Part shown: positions 6,681-13,752 of the stretch, piece after piece | Position numbering within the stretch: the stretch's first letter is position 1 | How the letters are laid out: each line of letters starts with the position of its first letter | DNA from: Desulfobacteraceae bacterium | GTDB taxonomy: Bacteria; Desulfobacterota; Desulfobacteria; Desulfobacterales; UBA11574 | NCBI GenBank assembly: GCA_013203195.1 | Contig: JABMQM010000524.1 | Location: 1-21,940 of the forward strand | Direction of reading: 5' to 3' | DNA: 21,940 bases | Position numbers and translations under genes: made by a program | The notes under the pieces: generated by a model | Databases searched by the model: none | What the model was told of the DNA's origin: nothing | What the model saw: only the letters and a program-made list of their open reading frames with translations

Positions 6681-7038
6681 GCTCGGAGCGGGACTTGTCG
6701 GGCTTGTGATTGGTTTTCTGGCCGGACTGTTGGGCATTGGTGGAGGTGTCTTTGTAGTGCCTTTATTGATATATTTTCTTAATATTCCGACTAAGACCGC
6801 TGCCGCATCTTCTGTTTTTATTGTCTGTTTTTCTTCCTGGACTGGATTTGCAACCCATGCTTTCATGCATCGCATGGATTGGAAATTCCTTTTCCTGGCT
6901 GCAATTTTTTCATTTGCCGGCGGCCAGATCGGCTCACGAACTATGGCTGAAAAGCTGGGAGAGAAAACGGTTCGCATCATGTTCGGCGGGGTTCTCATGC
7001 TTTTTTGCGCAAAATTGCTCTATAGGGTCATTATATAA
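6439..7038 (+). CDS. In-frame chimera: transposase HTH fused to C-terminal half of a TauE/SafE exporter
   Basis: 199 residues. Residues 1-80 are the transposase HTH described separately. Residues ~81-199 are the C-terminal repeat of the TauE/SafE (sulfite exporter / DUF81) family: GFLAGLLGIGGGVFVVPLL, KTAAASSVFIVCFSSW, FAGGQIGSRTMAEKLGEKTV and MLFCAKLLYRVI, about four membrane helices. Full-length members have two such repeats (~250 residues), so the N-terminal half was probably replaced, or a short half-size gene lost its own start. The frame is intact across the junction and the TAA overlaps the ATG of the sigma factor by one base, so at least the 3' part stays translationally coupled to module 1. 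Whether the chimera folds or functions is unknown. Confidence 0.75.
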   Translation: MNREIKARLKWIELYKETRNAGLVCRHCGILRPTLRKWFRRYDELGVDGLYNKSTRSLRSPNKKETGEQERLILDLRRKRKLGAGLVGLVIGFLAGLLGIGGGVFVVPLLIYFLNIPTKTAAASSVFIVCFSSWTGFATHAFMHRMDWKFLFLAAIFSFAGGQIGSRTMAEKLGEKTVRIMFGGVLMLFCAKLLYRVII

Positions 7039-7571
7039 TGGAAAGCAGTCGTGATGGAAACCTCATGTTATCAGTGGCACAGGGCGATCTCGACGCCTTT
7101 GGCGAAATTGTGCGTCGTCACGAACGCACCGCCTGGAGCATTGCCTACCGATTCCTTGGTGACTCGGCGGAGGCCGAGGACATTGCCCAACAGGCTTTTC
7201 TCAAAATTTTGGAGGCAGCTTCTGGATATCGACCGACAGCCGCTTTTCGTACCTACCTTCACCGGGTTGTCACTCGGCTTTGTATTGATCACGCCAAAAA
7301 AAAACGCCCCATCTACACCAACACTCTCCCCGAAACTCAGGACCATTCCACCGACCTGGTGCAATCCCTTGCCATGAAGGAGCGCGGAGCAACGATCCGC
7401 AAGGCCCTTGACACCCTCCCTCCAAACCAGCGGCTTGCCCTCATTCTCCGGCATTATGAAGAAATGAGCTATGTTGATATCGCCCAATCGCTGAATATAT
7501 CAGTGAAAGCCGTTGAGGGATTAATTCGCCGAGCCAGAACAACTCTGAAAACCAGGCTGTCCTCGTTTTAA
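7038..7571 (+). CDS. ECF-type RNA polymerase sigma factor, module 1
   Basis: 177 residues. The sigma-2 region has the -10 recognition helix (YRFLGDSAEAEDIAQQAFLK) and AFRTYLHRVVTRLCIDHAKK. The sigma-4 region has LPPNQRLALILRHYEEMSY followed by the HTH IAQSLNISVKAVEGLIRRAR. It resembles the RpoE/ECF group that works with membrane zinc-finger anti-sigma factors. It starts one base inside the stop of the exporter chimera and precedes a zinc-finger anti-sigma gene by 69 nt, with a GC hairpin between. Likely role: activate envelope or metal-stress genes when released. Target promoters were searched for by eye (GGAAC...GTC type), with none convincing. Confidence 0.93.
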   Translation: MESSRDGNLMLSVAQGDLDAFGEIVRRHERTAWSIAYRFLGDSAEAEDIAQQAFLKILEAASGYRPTAAFRTYLHRVVTRLCIDHAKKKRPIYTNTLPETQDHSTDLVQSLAMKERGATIRKALDTLPPNQRLALILRHYEEMSYVDIAQSLNISVKAVEGLIRRARTTLKTRLSSF

Positions 7572-7587
7572 AAAAAGATTTTTTAAA

Positions 7588-7605
7588 GCGGGGGTTTTCC
7601 CCTGC
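7588..7605 (+). terminator. GC hairpin between sigma factor and anti-sigma factor genes
   Basis: GCGGGGG-TTTT-CCCCTGC forms a 7-bp stem (one G-T pair) with a 4-nt loop. A weak T-run (GTTCGTTTTT) ends at 7617. It may partially terminate transcription and so set the sigma to anti-sigma ratio, or simply stabilise the sigma mRNA 3' end. Confidence 0.5.
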
Positions 7606-7640
7606 TCGTTCGTTTTTAAGGTATTAACAAAGGAGATGAC

Positions 7641-8153
7641 ATGCGCTGTAAAATAATTGTCGCGCTCTTGAGCCCATATGTGGACGACGCGCTTTCAAAA
7701 AGCCGGAAACACGCTGTCGAACAACATTTGAGAGCCTGTGAGGCGTGTCGGGCGCAGCTGGAGCGCATCCGCCAGCTGGGAAATTTGCTGAACGACCTGC
7801 CTGTACCTCCTGTCCCAGAGGGTTTTGCGGCCAGGGTCATGGCGGAGGCGAAAACCAGGCTCCCTGAGACAAAACCAAAACGGATACTGTCGCCGGTCAT
7901 ATGGGATCCGCTACGGTGGTTTGCGGAGTTTTCGGCCCCTATGCGTCTTGCCGCCTGCGCCACTGTTCTGTTGGCCTGTGTTGTCGGCCTGACCATGGCC
8001 GGTGGTCTTCTTGTGAATGAACAGGAACAAGTTAAGGGGTCTGTAAAGAACCAATACGGCTTGGAGTGGTTTGATTCAACGCCACCCGGGTCAGTAGGTT
8101 CGGTCTATCTTGCCATGACCTCCCCATTTAATGAAGAAGGAAATATACGATGA
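7641..8153 (+). CDS. Membrane zinc-finger anti-sigma factor, module 1
   Basis: 170 residues. The N-terminal zinc-finger anti-sigma domain has Cys3, His29, Cys33 and Cys36 in the zf-HC2/ZAS pattern (AVEQHLRACEACRAQL). A linker is followed by one membrane helix at about 99-122 (MRLAACATVLLACVVGL). A short periplasmic tail carries EWFDSTPPGSVGSVYLAM, a motif repeated in the module-2 anti-sigma factor (FDATPPGS). AAAGGAG at 7630-7636 precedes the ATG. It would hold the upstream sigma factor at the membrane until a periplasmic signal arrives. The stop overlaps the sensor gene's start (ATGA at 8150). Confidence 0.9.
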   Translation: MRCKIIVALLSPYVDDALSKSRKHAVEQHLRACEACRAQLERIRQLGNLLNDLPVPPVPEGFAARVMAEAKTRLPETKPKRILSPVIWDPLRWFAEFSAPMRLAACATVLLACVVGLTMAGGLLVNEQEQVKGSVKNQYGLEWFDSTPPGSVGSVYLAMTSPFNEEGNIR

Positions 8154-8677
8154 AAAGAAATATCAAGACCCTGGCTATCATCTTTTCGGTGGTGTTGAAC
8201 ATCGTTTTCACCGGGGCATACCTCTACCATAGATCGGATACGGACCTTTCAATAGACCGTCATTTTACGAATCGCCGTCATCTTCTCTACGAGGAGTTGA
8301 ATCTGAGCCAAGAGCAGCTCGATAAAATCGAGCCGATTCGCGACCGGTTCCATGCCTTTCTCGACCAACAGGGGCACGCGATTCAGGACAATCGGCTCGA
8401 GCTTGTCGATCTTTTGGCCAGGGAAAATCCCGACCGTAAGGAGATTGACGACAAACAAAAGAAAATTCGAGCCCTGCAAGGGCAGATGCAGGAAAAGGTA
8501 ATTGACCACCTCCTTGAGGATAGCAGAATCTTTACGACTGAACAACGAGCGAAATTCTTTGCGCTTCTCAAGGGACGAATTGAGACAAATGAAGAGGGTT
8601 TCCCCAGAAGAAGCGGTCTTAGGCGAGTGCTTGGCAATGATGAATCGACTCGCCGCAGGGAGAATGAGCCCAAATGA
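8150..8677 (+). CDS. Periplasmic metal-sensor-like helical protein (CnrX/Spy-type), module 1
   Basis: 175 residues. An N-terminal signal anchor (~7-27, IIFSVVLNIVFTGAYLY) is followed by an all-helical periplasmic domain with two LTxxQ-like repeats, LNLSQEQLDKIEPIRDRF and FTTEQRAKFFALL. This is the plan of Spy/CpxP/ZraP and of the CnrX/NccX heavy-metal sensors. His residues (H37, H48 region, H76) could bind metal, but CnrX ligands cannot be assigned with confidence. It is translationally coupled to the anti-sigma factor, as CnrX is to CnrY in the cnrYXH system, so it likely tunes the anti-sigma/sigma pair (inference). The C-terminus is basic and charged. Confidence 0.82.
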   Translation: MKRNIKTLAIIFSVVLNIVFTGAYLYHRSDTDLSIDRHFTNRRHLLYEELNLSQEQLDKIEPIRDRFHAFLDQQGHAIQDNRLELVDLLARENPDRKEIDDKQKKIRALQGQMQEKVIDHLLEDSRIFTTEQRAKFFALLKGRIETNEEGFPRRSGLRRVLGNDESTRRRENEPK

Positions 8678-9072
8678 AAAGCATTGTGATTTTGCTGACC
8701 GCTTTTGTTCTTGGCGGATGCGCTATCATGCGGTCTACCGATCCATACTTGTCTGTCAGCATGCCGTCTCGTTCTCTTTCAGCGCGTACGTCACCTCCGG
8801 TATCACCCGCCAAGATGCCGGAAGGACCGCTGACCTTACAACGGGCCATCGAAGTGGCGCTCGCCAATAATCCGGAAGTCACTGCGCGAGGCTGGGACGC
8901 GACGGCTGCGCAAGCCAGGCGAGACCAGGCTTTCGGAGCGAGGCTGCCCCGTCTCGGCATAGTGAGCGGCTATGCTCATTCCCTTGACGAACAAAGGCTC
9001 ATTGCCGCCAGTAAGAACGCAGAGCCGGGGCTCTTGCAAGCTATTTCATGGGGAGGCGGACTGCCCGCATGA
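8674..9072 (+). pseudogene. TolC-family outer-membrane efflux lipoprotein, 3'-truncated and fused to FtsX remnant
   Basis: Starts with a lipoprotein signal (LLTAFVLGGC, lipobox Cys16), then the first outer-membrane efflux helix: LTLQRAIEVALANNPEVTA and AQARRDQAFGARLPRLG. Family identity ends at SLDEQRLIAASKNAEPG, around residue 117 of a normal ~450. At 9027-9030 the sequence switches to the 3' end of an FtsX-type permease, read out of frame here (LLQAISWGGGLPA, stop at 9072). In the other frame it reads GALASYFMGRRTARMKP to a TGA at 9101. So one deletion joined two genes of a tripartite efflux operon. The start overlaps the sensor gene by 4 nt, showing that the original operon continued into efflux genes. 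Confidence 0.85.
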
Positions 9073-9101
9073 AACCCGTCGACATACTGAGGAGACTCTG
9101 A
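9027..9101 (+). repeat. 75-bp imperfect direct repeat, copy A (FtsX 3' end)
   Basis: Matches copy B at 10818-10892 with 8 mismatches over 75 bases and no gaps by my hand alignment, including identity over the first 32 bases. Both encode the last 24 codons of an FtsX-type permease. Most differences are at third positions or conservative (V/A, R/K), so the copies descend from two functional paralogues rather than from a recent duplication of junk. Confidence 0.8.
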
Positions 9102-9470
9102 AAACCGGAACCTTAACCTTCTTGACCGATGTGCCGGTCAGGAGACCCGGCGAGATGTCATAAGGCTCACAATATGAGCAGGAAGCCTGGGTAGTTTGTA
9201 TTCAACCGGATACCAGAGTGAGTAGTTTTTATGCAGCTTTTGAGAGTTGAAGCCAAGCAGTGGCGCCTGCATATTCTCTTGGAAACAGGAATTATCCTTT
9301 ATTTTTAGGAGAGTTATGTGCCCAGAAAAGTTTCTGGCATATTCTATGCGAAGTTCCTCTTAAGAAAGGGATAGACTGAGTTAAAAGAATCTTCTCGATT
9401 TACATCCCCCTCAGAGGTCAAGAATCACGCACTGAGGATACTAAAACCACGAAGAAAGGAGGTGATTAAG
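9102..9470. other. Intergenic region upstream of the Spy-like gene
   Basis: About 370 nt with no supported gene. It holds a TGACCG-ATGTGC-CGGTCA dyad (9123-9140) and a near-perfect palindrome CCAGAAA-AG-TTTCTGG (9324-9339). Either dyad could be a regulator site for the downstream secreted protein; no clear sigma-70 or ECF promoter was found. The leader ends in a very strong ribosome site (AAAGGAGGTGA, 9455-9465). Confidence 0.4.
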
Positions 9471-9977
9471 ATGAAAAAGACCGCAATCGTAGGTTTATGT
9501 GGGATTCTGGCGCTGTCTCTGGCAGCAACTGTTGCCCTGGCCTGGGGTCCCGGCTTCGGACCCTGGTTCGGGCGGGGTTTTGGAGGACCGGCAAACGGGG
9601 TTCCACCCATTCCAGATCTGACAGCGGAGCAATCTGATCAGATTCAGGCTTTGAGGGATGGCTTTCTGGAACAGATTGAGCCGCTTCGGGAAGATCTCTT
9701 CACAAAAGGGACGGAGCTTCGAACCCTTTGGTCCTCCCCTAACCCTGATGCGACTGCAGTGACAGCCAAGCAGAAAGAAATCCTGGATCTGCAATCAACG
9801 CTGCAGGAGAAAGCCACAACTCTCGGGCTTGAGATCCGGAAGGTGCTCACGCCGGAGCAATTGGCGCAGTTGCCTGCTTTCAGCCAGGCCTCGGGATATG
9901 GCCCTGGTGCAGGCTTTGGGCCTAGAGGCTTTGGCCCTCCCATGATGGGCATGAGAGGTCCATTTGGTCGCTGGTAA
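9471..9977 (+). CDS. Spy/ZraP-like periplasmic LTxxQ protein
   Basis: 168 residues from the ATG at 9471, chosen because AAAGGAGGTGA ends 5 nt before it; the GTG at 9462 overlaps that site. A signal peptide (MKKTAIVGLCGILALSLAAT, cleavage after VALA) is followed by a Gly/Phe/Trp/Pro-rich segment (GPGFGPWFGRGFGGP). Then comes a helical domain with the LTxxQ motifs LTAEQSDQIQALRDGF and LTPEQLAQLPAF, and a Gly/Phe/Met-rich tail (MMGMRGPFGRW). The architecture matches Spy/CpxP/ZraP-type periplasmic chaperones or metal-responsive proteins. Few His are present, unlike classic ZraP; the tail methionines might bind soft metals (inference). It stands alone with its own leader and a hairpin after it, between two broken efflux remnants. 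Confidence 0.82.
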   Translation: MKKTAIVGLCGILALSLAATVALAWGPGFGPWFGRGFGGPANGVPPIPDLTAEQSDQIQALRDGFLEQIEPLREDLFTKGTELRTLWSSPNPDATAVTAKQKEILDLQSTLQEKATTLGLEIRKVLTPEQLAQLPAFSQASGYGPGAGFGPRGFGPPMMGMRGPFGRW

Positions 9978-9986
9978 TCCAAACAA

Positions 9987-10010
9987 GGGGCGGGGACACA
10001 TCTCCGCCCC
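9987..10010 (+). terminator. Strong GC hairpin after the Spy-like gene
   Basis: GGGGCGG at 9987-9993 pairs with CCGCCCC at 10004-10010 around a 10-nt loop. The following ATCCCTCTT has no clean T-run, so it may work as a 3' stabiliser or a weak terminator. Confidence 0.5.
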
Positions 10011-10028
10011 ATCCCTCTTACTGGGGGA

Positions 10029-10217
10029 ATGGAATGGGAATCCATCAACATGATCAGAGGAATAACACAGGAAACAAGTGTATTCCGGATAAGGACGATG
10101 AGCCCCTTCATCTTTTCAAAAGATTTCAGGCGATGGCCAAAGGACATAAGACCCGCTGTTGCGCTCCTCATCCTCACCATTTTGCTTTCCATTCTTCTGG
10201 ATAGACTTCTAATTTAA
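10029..10217 (+). CDS. Possible small single-helix membrane protein
   Basis: 62 codons. The last 20 residues are strongly hydrophobic (AVALLILTILLSILLDRLLI) after a basic stretch, consistent with one membrane helix, and it ends 12 nt before the broken ABC ATPase. GGGGGAA directly abuts the first ATG, and AAGGA lies only 2 nt before an internal ATG at 10098, so no start is convincing. I do not recognise a family. It could be the residue of a membrane-fusion protein start or noise. Confidence 0.25.
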   Translation: MEWESINMIRGITQETSVFRIRTMSPFIFSKDFRRWPKDIRPAVALLILTILLSILLDRLLI

Positions 10218-10229
10218 GGAGAGAAACAT

Positions 10230-10892
10230 ATGGGTTTAATCATAGCAGAAAATATCACCAAGGATTACCATGTCGGAGAGGTCACCGTCAGGGCTCTGAA
10301 AGGGGTGAGTTTTAACATGGATACTGGTTCCTTTATGTCCCTCCGGGAGTGGGAAGACGACGTTACTGAATCTCATCGGCTGTCTCGATAAGCCCTCAGG
10401 AGGCCAACTTCTCGTCGCGGTAGTGGATGTATCGAGCTTCGGTAAAAGGGATGCGGCGGTTTTCAGGGGCAAGAAAATTGGTTTTATTTTCCAGGACTTT
10501 AATCTGATACCCATCCTCACAGTTCTTGAAAATGTTGAGTATCCGCTGCTCATGGTTCAAAACGCACCACCTGGAGATAGAAAAAAAGGGTGATGAATCT
10601 CTTGGAAGCCGTGGGGATGCGGGAGCAAAAGGACAAGTACCCGGACCGGATATCGGGCGGAAAGAAGCAGAGAGTGGCCGTCGCAAGGGCGCTCGTGACG
10701 AACCCGGAGCTCGCCCTTGCCAAGAGTGCTGAAAGCGCGGCATCCACGGCAGTGCGGCTCCCGGTGAGCATCTCTCTTGGTCTCACCACATCCGCTCTGG
10801 CACTCTCCTTGCGTGCAGGGGCTCTTGCAAGCTATTTCATGGGGAGGCGAACTGCCCGGATGAAACCCGCTGACATACTCAGGAAGCTTTGA
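10230..10892 (+). pseudogene. Broken ABC ATPase fused to the 3' end of an FtsX permease gene
   Basis: Starts well (AAGGAG at 10216-10221, ATG at 10230) as a LolD/MacB-type ATPase: IIAENITKDYHVGEVTVRAL. The frame breaks at ~10345, where about 11 nt of the Walker A region appear deleted, and resumes as SGSGKTTLLNLIGCLDKP. It breaks again in the A-run at 10581-10587, where one A seems lost, and continues through SGGKKQRVAVARALVTNPE. At LALA, where DEPTANLD (Walker B) should follow, it jumps into an FtsX C-terminus: VRLPVSISLGLTTSALALS, then GRRTARMKPADILRKL, TGA at 10892. The ATPase part is closest to the intact ATPase just downstream. The permease part resembles the permease at 20102 (VRLPVSVSLPL, GRRTSKMKPVDILRQL). 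Confidence 0.85.
10818..10892 (+). repeat. 75-bp imperfect direct repeat, copy B (FtsX 3' end)
   Basis: Partner of copy A at 9027-9101. The two copies flank the Spy-like gene and most of the broken ATPase, an arrangement that would allow deletion of about 1.8 kb by recombination. Confidence 0.8.
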
Positions 10893-10961
10893 TGAATGGG
10901 CAGCGTACTTTAACAAAGAACGTTATTGTTGGTAACTATAATAACTCTGGGAGGAATGGAT

Positions 10962-11663
10962 ATGCACATGATTAAGGGAGAAGATCTCTCCAAAACATAT
11001 CATACGGGCGAGGTGGCGGTCGATGCCCTCAAGGGTTTGGATTTTTCTATCGAAAAAGGCGCGTTTGTTTCTTTTGTAGGACCTTCGGGAAGCGGTAAAA
11101 CCACCCTGCTCAACCTCATTGGATGCCTGGACCGACCGACAAAAGGAAGCCTGCTGGTGGCCGGTATGAATGTGTCCGATTTTAACCGTAAAGACTCGGC
11201 CCTGTATCGTGGAAAACACATTGGTTTCATCTTTCAGAGTTTCAACCTGATTCCGGTGCTGACGGCCTTTGAAAATGTGGAATACCCGCTTATTATGGTT
11301 CAAAGCGTCCCAGCAGCCGAACGAAAAAAACGGGTGCTGGAACTGCTTGATGCCGTCAGCATGATCGACCGGCAAAGCCAGCTGCCGGACCAGTTATCCG
11401 GAGGGCAAAAGCAACGGGTGGCCATTGCCCGGGCGCTTGTTACCCACCCGGATCTGGTTTTGGCCGACGAGCCGACCGCCAATCTGGATCATGACACCGC
11501 GTATGGGATCATCCGCTTGATGAAAAAAATCCGCCAGGAGGTTCAGACTACTTTTGTCTTTTCAACCCACGACACACGCATTATCGGAGAGGCCGAACTC
11601 ATCTACCGGATCGAAGACGGTGTGCTGAAAAACGGAAACATGAAAGGGGGCACCGATGTTTAA
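10962..11663 (+). CDS. ABC transporter ATPase, LolD/MacB-type
   Basis: 233 residues from the ATG at 10962, picked because GGGAGG (10949-10954) lies 7 nt upstream; the in-frame ATG at 10956 overlaps this site. Walker A GPSGSGKT at 40-47, Q-loop FQSFNLIP at ~91, signature LSGGQKQRVAIARAL at 145, Walker B LVLADEPTANLD at 165, H-loop STHD. The length and the NLIP segment fit the LolD/MacB/FtsE group that drives mechanotransmission-type permeases. It overlaps the permease gene by 8 nt, so the two are one transporter. It heads a four-gene operon with a LolA-like protein and an outer-membrane barrel. Confidence 0.93.
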   Translation: MHMIKGEDLSKTYHTGEVAVDALKGLDFSIEKGAFVSFVGPSGSGKTTLLNLIGCLDRPTKGSLLVAGMNVSDFNRKDSALYRGKHIGFIFQSFNLIPVLTAFENVEYPLIMVQSVPAAERKKRVLELLDAVSMIDRQSQLPDQLSGGQKQRVAIARALVTHPDLVLADEPTANLDHDTAYGIIRLMKKIRQEVQTTFVFSTHDTRIIGEAELIYRIEDGVLKNGNMKGGTDV

Positions 11664-12894
11664 TTTGTTTAAAATCGCCGGAAGAAACCTGCTCAGATAT
11701 AAAAGGCGAACACTGCTGACATTGAGTCTGATTGTTCTTGGTGTGGTGTTTGTTGCGGTCTTTATCGCGGTCACCGGTTCTTTTAAAGCCATGATGATCG
11801 GACAGATTACCGATTCCTTTGTCGGGCATATGCAGATCCACCGTAAAGGGTATTTGTCATCGATAGATACGCTGCCACTGACCATGAATCTAAAACCGAA
11901 AGCTGTTGGGAAGATTGAGCATCTGCTGCAGGAAACCGCCGGGATAGAAGCTTATTCGCCGAGGATCAAATTCGGCGGGATGTTCAGCAATTTTGCCGAA
12001 ACCAGCAATATCCGGCTAAACGGCGTTTTCCCGGAAAAAGAGATGAGCACCGTACCGCTTTTTCTTTCAAGAATCAAAAGTGGCGACGGCAACCTCAAAA
12101 AGGGAGAGATCCTGGTCCCGGAACTACTGGCCAGAGGCATGAAAGTCAAGGTGGGGGATGCGGTGGTTATCATCGCTACCAATAAGGACGGCTCCGTAAA
12201 TGGCAAACAATTCACCATAGGAGGTATCATCGAGAGCGCCACCGGTCCCGGCGGCCGGGACGGTTATATCCATATCGAGGATGCCATGGAAGTTCTCAGG
12301 ATGGACGAGATGGAGATCAGTGAAATCGCCCTGCGGGTAAAGAACTTTGGCGGGCTGCATGCGATATACGATACCCTGAGCGGTTTGCTTTCCCAGGAAA
12401 AAAACAAAATGGGAAAACCCGTATTTGAGGTGCATACCTGGGAAAAATTATCTCCGTTTTACAACATCGCCCGCATGATCGATGTAATGACTCTGTCCAT
12501 CAAGCTGATGCTGATTGCCATTGTGCTGATCAGCATCATGAATGTGATGATCATGGCAGTGTATGAGCGGGTCCGCGAGATCGGCACGATGGCGGCCATT
12601 GGGACACTGCCCGGGAAAATACTCTCTCTTTTCGTCATAGAAGGGTTCGGGCTCGGCCTGATCGGTGCGATAAGCGGCAGCCTGATCAGCGGTGCCGTTA
12701 TCTATATCATCAATCTGTCGAAAATTACGTTTGACTTCGGCAGACAGAAAGGAATGCTCGTTTCGGCAAGCATCAGCCCCAATGATCTGGTGATGATTTC
12801 GATCATTGTCATCATTGTGTCCATCCTGGCAAGCCTGCAGCCGGCGATTAAAGCATCTCGGATGGATCCGATCAAGGCCTTGGGGCATATTTAA
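11656..12894 (+). CDS. FtsX/LolC-type ABC permease
   Basis: 412-residue inner-membrane protein. One N-terminal membrane helix (~20-43, LLTLSLIVLGVVFVAVF) is followed by a large periplasmic domain of about 230 residues. Three C-terminal helices form the FtsX domain: LMLIAIVLISIMNVMIMAVY, then YERVREIGTMAAIGTLPGKI (coupling region), GFGLGLIGAISGSLISG and ISIIVIIVSILASLQPA, ending RMDPIKALGHI. Mechanotransmission permeases of this type (LolCE, MacB) move substrates from the inner-membrane outer leaflet or periplasm. With the LolA-like and barrel genes it suggests lipid or lipoprotein-like cargo (inference). It differs clearly from the two permeases of module 2, lacking their IPIPWE motif. Confidence 0.9.
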   Translation: MFNLFKIAGRNLLRYKRRTLLTLSLIVLGVVFVAVFIAVTGSFKAMMIGQITDSFVGHMQIHRKGYLSSIDTLPLTMNLKPKAVGKIEHLLQETAGIEAYSPRIKFGGMFSNFAETSNIRLNGVFPEKEMSTVPLFLSRIKSGDGNLKKGEILVPELLARGMKVKVGDAVVIIATNKDGSVNGKQFTIGGIIESATGPGGRDGYIHIEDAMEVLRMDEMEISEIALRVKNFGGLHAIYDTLSGLLSQEKNKMGKPVFEVHTWEKLSPFYNIARMIDVMTLSIKLMLIAIVLISIMNVMIMAVYERVREIGTMAAIGTLPGKILSLFVIEGFGLGLIGAISGSLISGAVIYIINLSKITFDFGRQKGMLVSASISPNDLVMISIIVIIVSILASLQPAIKASRMDPIKALGHI

Positions 12895-12915
12895 GCGGTA
12901 TTACGGCGAACCGCT
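12894..12915 (+). other. Intercistronic hairpin
   Basis: AGCGGT-(10 nt)-ACCGCT immediately after the permease stop, without a T-run. It could mark mRNA processing or attenuation inside the four-gene operon. Confidence 0.4.
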
Positions 12916-12965
12916 CAGGCTAAGGCACTTTTCTTAAAATGATACTGGATAAAAGGAGATCACAA

Positions 12966-13694
12966 TTGGCTATTATTAAATATATTTTTCTATCGCTCGT
13001 ATTGTCGGTACCTGCATATGCCATGGACGCGAATCAACTGCTCAAACAGGTGGACCGGAATCTGACGCCTCTTTCCTATGAAGCTTATCGAAAGCTGATC
13101 AATATCGAACCCAGCGGACGCAAAAAGGAATTTGTCCTATACACCGCCAAAAAGGGCAAGGATAAGGTGGCTGCACTTTTTCTCTCACCTGCCAGCGAAA
13201 AAGGCCGCAGCACCTTGAGAGCTGAGGACAACATGTGGCTTTACATACCGAATATCGCCAAACCGGTGCGAATCACCAGCCTGCAATCCGTTGTCGGGGG
13301 GATATTCAATAATGCCGATATCCTGCGGCTGGATTATGCAGACGAGTACAACGCCGTAAATTTGGTAGATCAGGGCAAAGAATATCTTCTACATTTAAAG
13401 GCCAAAACGAAAACCGTGGCCTATGACCAGCTCAGAATGTGGGTAGATAAAGACCGACTCTCGCCAATCCGGATTGAATGTCTAACGGAAGCCTCCATGC
13501 TGATCAAGACCCTTTATTTTAAGGACATTAAAGACTTTGGAGCTGGCATCGTCAGACCGGCGGTCGTTGAAACTGACAGCCCGCTTTACAAGGGATACAA
13601 ATCAGTCATGATCTTTGCAAATGTTCGCAAACGGGAATTTAATGATGAGATTTTTACGTTGACGTTTATGTCCAAGCTAGATTCATTGCGGTAG
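12966..13694 (+). CDS. LolA-like outer-membrane lipoprotein-sorting family protein
   Basis: About 242 residues from a TTG at 12966, preferred because AAGGAG (12953-12958) is 7 nt upstream and the product then opens with a clean signal peptide (IIKYIFLSLVLSVPAYA, cut before MDAN). An upstream ATG at 12939 would add nine residues without a ribosome site. The mature protein has the half-barrel pattern of the LolA-like/'outer membrane lipoprotein-sorting' family, with EFVLYTAKKGKDKVAALFL, NMWLYIPNIAKPVRI, AYDQLRMWVDKDRLSPIRI and VEIVRPAV-like strands. Such proteins are often encoded with MMPL or ABC exporters and a beta-barrel, and are thought to carry lipids across the periplasm. Here the neighbours are exactly an ABC pair and a barrel. 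Confidence 0.82.
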   Translation: MAIIKYIFLSLVLSVPAYAMDANQLLKQVDRNLTPLSYEAYRKLINIEPSGRKKEFVLYTAKKGKDKVAALFLSPASEKGRSTLRAEDNMWLYIPNIAKPVRITSLQSVVGGIFNNADILRLDYADEYNAVNLVDQGKEYLLHLKAKTKTVAYDQLRMWVDKDRLSPIRIECLTEASMLIKTLYFKDIKDFGAGIVRPAVVETDSPLYKGYKSVMIFANVRKREFNDEIFTLTFMSKLDSLR

Positions 13695-13752
13695 AAGTTA
13701 AAAGCAGATCTGAAATTTAACTGCATATTGTATGGCGTGCAAATTTAAAATC

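Noticed and set aside
8502..8870. Long alternative frame across the sensor/TolC junction
   Set aside because: It overlaps two coupled real genes and has no domain or ribosome site.
9281..9310. GGAAAC as a possible ECF promoter of the Spy-like gene
   Set aside because: No -10 of the GTC/TCT type at proper spacing; too weak to call.
12448..12888. 146-codon minus-strand frame rich in His/Asp/Asn
   Set aside because: It is antisense to the membrane helices of the FtsX permease; such composition is the normal complement of hydrophobic codons.
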